64,000 nt of DNA, from positions 69,738,789 to 69,802,788 of the forward strand of contig OY282558.1 of assembly GCA_958295665.1 (NCBI GenBank). Direction: 5' to 3'. This document shows positions 58,560 to 64,000 of the stretch, one piece after another; position 1 is the first letter of the stretch; the number at the start of each line of letters is the position of its first letter. The notes beneath the pieces were generated by a model. It had not been told where the DNA came from. It ran no database searches and worked only from the letters and a program-made list of their open reading frames with translations. The stretch is from Tipula vernalis (Eukaryota; Arthropoda; Insecta; Diptera; Tipulidae). The translations under genes and the position numbers were made by a program.

Positions 58560-58985
58560 TCGTTAGCCACTGAAATGTGGGACCATACTTTCAGACCTGT
58601 AGATAAACCGCCATTCGGAACAGGGATAGCTTCCAGTTACTTTATTATGTAAGTGGAGAATATGCAAAATCTTCAGCGTCAAAACCGTAGAATTGGTGGG
58701 AGGTGTTTTTTGATACTGAGACAGCGTCTAGTTACTTCATTAAGTATGTGGCCAATTGGCAAAATCTCTAGGATCAAAACTGCAGAATTTTTTTTTTAAT
58801 CTAATTTTGGTTAGGAACGATATGACATCATACGAACTTATAAGCCCGTGACGATCCACAAAAATAAGGGAGGCGTTTTTAATGCTGGAATAACTTCTGG
58901 TTATTTTATTATGTATGTGGCCAATTGGCAAAACCTCTAGGAGCAGATCCACAGAATTTAACCTATAGGTATTTGTTGGCAATGA
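58560..58985. repeat. Degenerate repeat, three copies of a ~170-180-bp unit
   Basis: GGAGGTGTTTTTTGATACTG, AGTTACTTCATTAAGTATGT, GGCCAATTGGCAAAATCTCT and AAACTGCAGAATTT recur in order near 58630, 58715 and 58895, with divergence. The middle copy carries an inserted stretch after a T-run. Confidence 0.6.
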
Positions 58986-59447
58986 ATTATGACAAATAAT
59001 TTTCTTTGAGTTGATTTTTACTAATACGTAGACAATTTAATGTTAAGTATGTTAATTTTCCTCGTTTGATGTTAAGTAAGTAATTCCACCATTGCCGCGA
59101 GGAACTCCTATGGTAGTAACTAGTACATGTTGAATTCCTTCATTTGCTCAATATTTTTTGAACTCGCCTAAGGTGAATATGCGAATAGGATTGCCAAATT
59201 ATGCTTCCTGATCTAATAATTTTCGTAAGAATGCTACAGATTTTTTTTTTTAAAACACCTTTATTGATATGGCTACTACAATCTTAAACATTATTAATTC
59301 ATTAGTAAGGTTGACATTAGTACTTATGAGATAAGCATAAACTTGTGTGGGTCTGCTGGACCAGTATCCAGCCGCCTTACTTCGTTTGTACTGTCCAGTA
59401 GTTGTACGGCCTCAACGTTGGTGTGGATAAGAAGTCTCTTCTCATGT

Positions 59448-61930
59448 TTAATGCGCACATTCGCGGATGACGTCGTCTATCAATTGTATTTTTAGATCAT
59501 TGTGTATTTCGCTGTTAGTCACAAATCGGTAAGCGTTGGTGACCATTCGAAGAAATTTATTTTGGCTACATTGTATAATGTCTCTATTGGATTTATGAGT
59601 ACAACCCCATAGCTGCGCATCATACATCCATATTGGTTTGTAGATAGTCTGGTAGACTAGTCTTTTGCAATACAGGTTCATTTTGGAATGATGCCCAATT
59701 AACCAGTACATTTGACGTTGTTTTAATCGTATCTGTTCAGCTTTTTGTCTCACATGATGTTTCCAGTTGAGCCTTGAATCTAAATGCAGACCAAGGTATT
59801 TTGCCGATTCAGCCTGCGGCACTTGCACCCCATTGAGGTATATGTGTAGACTGTTATTTTTGTGTCGGAGCGTAAATGTCACATGGGTTGATTTGAGCTC
59901 ATTAAGCACTATTTTCCAGTCAATTGTCCATTTAGTAACGTTGTTCATTGCTCGTTGAAGATTTTCCACTGCCCTTGGTTGTGATTCGTCTACTGACATA
60001 ATTACAGTGTCGTCAGCGATCGTGCCGATGAATGTTTTATTCGTTGTAGGTATGTCCGCAGTGTAGATAAGGTAGAGGAGGGGTCCCAATACGCTTCCCT
60101 GCGGAACTCCCGCTAGCGTTGGATAAAAGTCAGAACATGTTTCTTCATGGATGACTCTGAATTGGCGATCAGAGAGGTATGATTCAAGCAGCTGGCAATA
60201 GTTTTGTGGTAGCATTTTGCTCATCTTGAATGTCAATCCCTCGTGCCAAACCCTATCAAAGGCCTGAGGTACATCCAGAAATACGGCGGGGCATTATTTC
60301 TTTTCTTCTAACGCTTGCTCTATTACCGTAGTTATTCGATGGACTTGATCTATTGTGGAGTGGTTATTCCTGAATCCAAATTGAAAATCAGGAACGTTTA
60401 CCATTGGCCTTAGTAGTTTTTCAAACAGCTTTGATAAGGTCGGAAGCAGTGAAATTGGTCTGTATGATGTTACTTTTTCATCTGGTTTACCTGGTTTCTT
60501 CAACATAATTATTTGGGCCGTTTTGAAGCATTTGGGTACATACTTCAATCTCATACAGGCATTAAATAAGTATGTGATCATGAAGATTGCTTTGCGTGGA
60601 AGTTCCTTGAATATACCCGGTGATATTTCATCAATTCCTGGTGCCTGTTTTTGGCTAAGACTTTTGTCGATTTCTTCAGCAATTTCCATTGGCGTGACCC
60701 TTTTAAAATCCTGATTTGGTTGATAGACAGGTGTTACGTCAATGTTGGATTGAATGTCATGGGATTGAAACACTGTTGCTAGGTGTTGAGCAAAGAGTTC
60801 CGCTTTTTCTTTGTCATGTCGAACCAAATTGCCTTGAGCATTTCTTATAGGTGGTACTCGAACTACAGGTCGTTTAAATTTTCTGGTTGCTTTCCATAAC
60901 GAGTAGTCCTTATCCATTTCTGGACCTAGCCCGCTTAAGTAGTTGTCGAAGCAATCCTGTTTGAAGCTTTTGATTAGCCTATTGACTTTGTTACTTATTC
61001 GATTGAAGGTGGTTTTGTCAGCGGGATTTCTGGTGAGATGCCATATTCTCCTTGCCTTTCTCCTTTCCTTCATTTGTTCCCTGATTTCAGCCGGGTATTT
61101 GACTTCAATCTCCGCTTTGTCCTTTAAATCTGGAGTAGCTAGACTGGCGGCCATACGAGTGTATTCAATGAAATGGTTTGTTGTTCCAATTCTTCATTAC
61201 TTTTAAAACTAACTTTTATTAATTCAACTAGCTCTTCCAGTTTTTCTCTGAATAGATCCCAATCCGTGAATCTATTAGTAAGGTTTTGCTTTTTATTTTT
61301 CTTGATGACTATAGCGCTTACTGACAACAGTACAGGAATGTGATCAGATGTTAAGTCGTTAATTCCTTCGACTCTAGTGTAACTGGATGAAATACCTTTT
61401 ATGATGAAGAAATCAAGCAGATCTGGTATTTTTCCTGCATCCGTTGGCCCCCTTGGAGATAGATATTCACATTTGTTTTCATGAATGGCATTGAACAAAG
61501 CATTTCCTATCCCAGGAGAAATTAGCCTGGAACCACAAGCTGTATGTTTTATATTATAGTCCCTTCCAATAATAAATCTTGGACCGAGCTTATTAAAGAC
61601 GTAACTTCGTTGGTGTATGCCGTGGAGGACAGTATGCTGCCGCAATATTTTGATCTGCGCCATTATATTGGATTGGGATAACAGTTGCTTGCATGTAGCT
61701 TTCTCGAATATCCTCTTGTTGATTATGTTTGATATTATTTTTAATTAGTACAGCTGAACTACCTCTTGGTCTTTCACTAGGATGGGTTGTCCAGTAGGAA
61801 TTAAATCCCTTTATTCTGACAAAGCTTTTGTTGGAGAAGTGCGTTTCTGAAATAAGTGCAATATCTATGTTGTTTGTATGGAGAAATATTTCCAGTTCTT
61901 GGGCTCATTGGTTGAGCCCATTAGCGTTCC
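59448..61930 (-). pseudogene. Jockey ORF2: endonuclease and reverse transcriptase with few lesions
   Basis: The endonuclease begins near 61930 in a frame reading WNANGLNQ and LISETHFSNKSF. A frameshift near 61650 leads to the frame 61663-61139 (GRDYNIKHTACGSRLISPG, SDHIPVLLS); Ala-Trp is Ala-Cys in the KHTAWGS-type motif. A further frame change near 61150 leads to RT (61154-59448): KPGKPDEKVTSYRPISLLP, FRNNHSTIDQVHRI, motif A FLDVPQAFD, motif B GVPQGSVLGPLLY and motif C IADDTVI, all catalytic aspartates present. One TAA at 60294-60296 interrupts just before motif A, and a frameshift near 59460 cuts the last ~50 residues. This is a fairly recent copy. Confidence 0.85.
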
Positions 61931-62099
61931 AAGTTACAATGCGTAGGAACGAGTTAATCATTTGTGTGTATGCTGACTTTTTTTGCTAGGCGGATAGAAA
62001 TTAATTTCTAGTTTTGCCACCCTTTCTGTTAAGTGACCAAGTGTCTGTTGAATTTGATTAAGCTTTTTAATAATTTCAAAGTTTTAGACTCGTTATTAA

Positions 62100-63585
62100 C
62101 ATCTATATGTTTGTTGTTTTGGTTTGATTCATCAGCAGATAACTTGGTGATTTGCGCATAGGATAATCCAACTGTGGATGGTGTGATTGTTGTTTGTGGT
62201 TTAGCAGCTTTGGTTTGTAATCGCTGTACTACTCTTGTTCTATTATTCTGTTGACTTTTAATTTTGTTGTGATATACACAGCATCCTTTATAATTTGCAG
62301 TATGTCCTTGTTGTTGACAAAGAGCACATGAAGGCGCGATATCTGGTTGTTTTTTGCATTTTGTCGTGTGATGATCTCCAGCACATTTAACTCATTTGGT
62401 TTGACGAAAGAAAAAGCTCTTGGTATATCCAAGTTGTTGACAATTCGTAAATTGTGGAATGGCCCTTGTCTTGTTAAGTACGCAAGTTTCTTGATGTTGT
62501 ATACTTCTTTATTGTTGTCTTTTTGTTTTAAGTCGATAAAAAACAATCGAAAGTGTTTCCTGTCTTTTACACCATTAGTTGTGACCATTTTGTATATGTT
62601 TTTAGTACCTGCGACTTCATGTCCCATTTTTTCTAAGTCTGCTTTAATTACATACATCGTGACTAATGGAAGATGGTAAGCCTCTGATAACCACTCTATA
62701 AGCCTTTTCGCTCTTCAGCTGATAGGTGTGATATTCTATATTTTCTGATTGGTTGCTGGGTTCTTTTTTTAATTCTTCCAATAATTTTTTGACATTTCTG
62801 TAATCAGTTTCATTTTGAAAGGTAATTTTAATGTCACTACATATTTGATAGCGCCTTAAAATTAGTTGATTCACTAGTGGTTTTACTTTTTGTCGAAAAA
62901 GTTCGAAATTTTTGATATTGCTCACGTTAATGGGTGGAGGCAGTGGTATTTTTGGGTTTTTCTGTTCAGTGTTATTGATCACAGTTTGTATAGTATTTTT
63001 TGGAGGAGTTTTCGTTTTTGTGCGCCTGTGTTTCCTAGCATTTCTGTTATCAGCACTGGAAACTTCTTTTTCCAGTTCTTCCTCATCTGTGCAATAATCC
63101 ACTTGACTCAGAGAACTGAATCTATTATTCTGTTGAAAAACTGGAAGTTGCCGCAGCAACCAGTTGGAATTATTTGAATGTTCATGTTGACTGGATGATG
63201 GCTGAATATGGTTGGAAGAAAGATTGTTAACTCGTGCTGAATCCTCAGCTATGCTATTTTTAACCTTTTCTTTTAGTGTAGAGTTTTCTCTCTTAAGTTC
63301 AGCAACTTCATTGCTCAGCTGCTCGATTAGTTTCTCCATTTTTTGAAATTTATTTAACAGCTCCTCGCTGTTTATAATATTTGTTGATGCACTTGGCATT
63401 TGTTCTGATAATGAAGTTACTTTTTCAGTGGAGATTGCGTTGTTTGCAAATATTTTTTGTATTGGTGATCTGATTGTAATGGAGCCCCTTCGGAATGAAA
63501 GTTCTTCCTCGTTACTCTTTTGAGCGTTGATATCGCTAAGCTTATTTTTGGTATCATTAGAATTTTGTAGCAATGTTTGGTCCCC
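62100..63585 (-). pseudogene. Jockey ORF1 (gag, PRE_C2HC and CCHC knuckles)
   Basis: The frame from about 63573 to 62644 opens without an ATG (a TAG lies just upstream), suggesting an early frameshift. The N-terminal half has a coiled coil (LLNKFQKMEKLIEQLSNEVA, about 63365-63300) and a basic patch (ARKHRRTKTKTPPK). The C-terminal half is a PRE_C2HC-type domain (YHTYQLKSEKAYRVVIRGLP). A frameshift near 62650 continues it (62657-62395), and another near 62395 enters two knuckles: CAGDHHTTKC and CALCQQQGHTANYKGC (about 62385-62275). Jockey gags bind the element RNA and can enter nuclei (family knowledge). Confidence 0.75.
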
Positions 63586-63750
63586 CTAAAATCCATGGGA
63601 CCGACCTCCGGAGAGAGTAGATTTCCTGAACATCAGGTCTGCCACCTAGGGTATTAATTTCCTTTTTTGTTTTATTCATTGCGTTTTGTTTTTGTAATGT
63701 TATTACACTCGCTTCTAGAAGTTCAGCCGTTGTGATACATTAAAAATGCA

Positions 63751-64000
63751 AAACAAACGTTGCCCAGGTGCTACCGCGTGGAGGTAAACTAGAGACAGTT
63801 GATGGTTTCTACAGAATTGCAACGTTGGAGAATAAACCAATTTATAATTGGCTATAAACGGTCAACGCCTACCCTATTGAAACACACCCAGCACATCATA
63901 CTGCAGATGATAATGTTTTTTGTCCGATACGCCACACAAATTTAGAAAACTCGTCTCTTACCGAAAATAATATTTATACTGCTTTGAGGTAAGATCCACT
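63751..64000. other. Right window edge; LINE 5' end and flank
   Basis: No gene is recognised. GAGGTAAGAT at about 63986 would suit a splice donor, but the preceding frame is short and unrecognised. Confidence 0.3.

Larger units (their letters stand above)
59239..63750 (-). mobile_element. Jockey-type non-LTR retrotransposon, near full length, inactivated
   Basis: The minus strand holds ORF1 (gag with zinc knuckles) followed by ORF2 (endonuclease, RT). The 3' end has a poly(A) tail (T-run at about 59240-59251 on the plus strand) preceded by AATAAA (minus strand, at about 59262). CTACAGA occurs just beyond the tail (59232-59238) and again at about 63811; this could be a short target duplication, which would put the 5' end near 63810, but the match is weak. 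Confidence 0.8.

Noticed and set aside
63805..64000. Possible coding exon before GAGGTAAGAT at the right edge
   Set aside because: The open frame is short, unrecognised and cut by the window edge, so there is not enough to support an exon.

Overview
The window is about 64 kb of AT-rich eukaryotic DNA, most likely from a higher fly (Brachycera). The evidence is the phase-0 spliced host gene, the dipteran-style transposon mix (BEL/Pao, Mag-like gypsy, copia, Jockey, R1/LOA-like LINE, Harbinger, mariner) and the long satellite tracts. I recognise only two host genes. The first is a spliced PP1 inhibitor of the PPP1R14/CPI-17 family: CDS 31003-31215, 31312-31386, 45635-45676 and 45752-45793, plus strand, 123 residues, with a 14.2-kb intron full of repeats. 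The second is a compact DPY30-domain gene (Dpy-30L1 type; CDS 55862-56080, minus strand), a subunit of the COMPASS H3K4 methyltransferase complexes.

Region by region. 1-7645: a DNA transposon with terminal inverted repeats of about 150 bp. Its single large transposase gene (205-3796, minus) ends in a ubiquitin-specific-protease-like cysteine peptidase domain. A PIF/Harbinger element (4069-7292, CTG target duplication) is nested in it and contains a near-perfect 246-bp palindrome. 7908-14783: an apparently intact, very young BEL/Pao retrotransposon with identical 360-bp LTRs and a 1996-residue polyprotein. 16229-20272: a second, decayed and gag-deleted BEL/Pao copy. 20280-22450: degenerate tandem repeats. 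22836-27610: an R1/LOA-like LINE lacking the RT catalytic core. 28590-29100: a degenerate GTTGAG-type simple repeat. 30020-45830: the PPP1R14-like gene. Its third intron holds a dead LINE, three arrays of a TTCGGCCTTTCGACA-type minisatellite, a mariner remnant, an ATGGTATG-type array split by a truncated LINE, and a Mag-like gypsy element ending 144 bp before exon 3. 47340-47960: a CATACCAT-type array. 48480-54930: a satellite of about 107 bp with higher-order structure, interrupted by a deleted copia element. 55862-56460: the DPY30 gene. 58500-58985: a short three-copy repeat. 59239 to about 63750: a nearly full-length but broken Jockey-type LINE.

The transposons do not work together as a system; they are nested insertions of different ages. 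The BEL at 7.9-14.8 kb is the youngest, with no visible LTR divergence. The Harbinger is younger than the DNA transposon it interrupts. The copia and the truncated LINE each sit inside a satellite array. The most unusual item is the transposase with an apparent C-terminal deubiquitinase-like domain (Cys box at 910-936, His/Asp box at 283-339). All identifications are by reading; no database search was possible.
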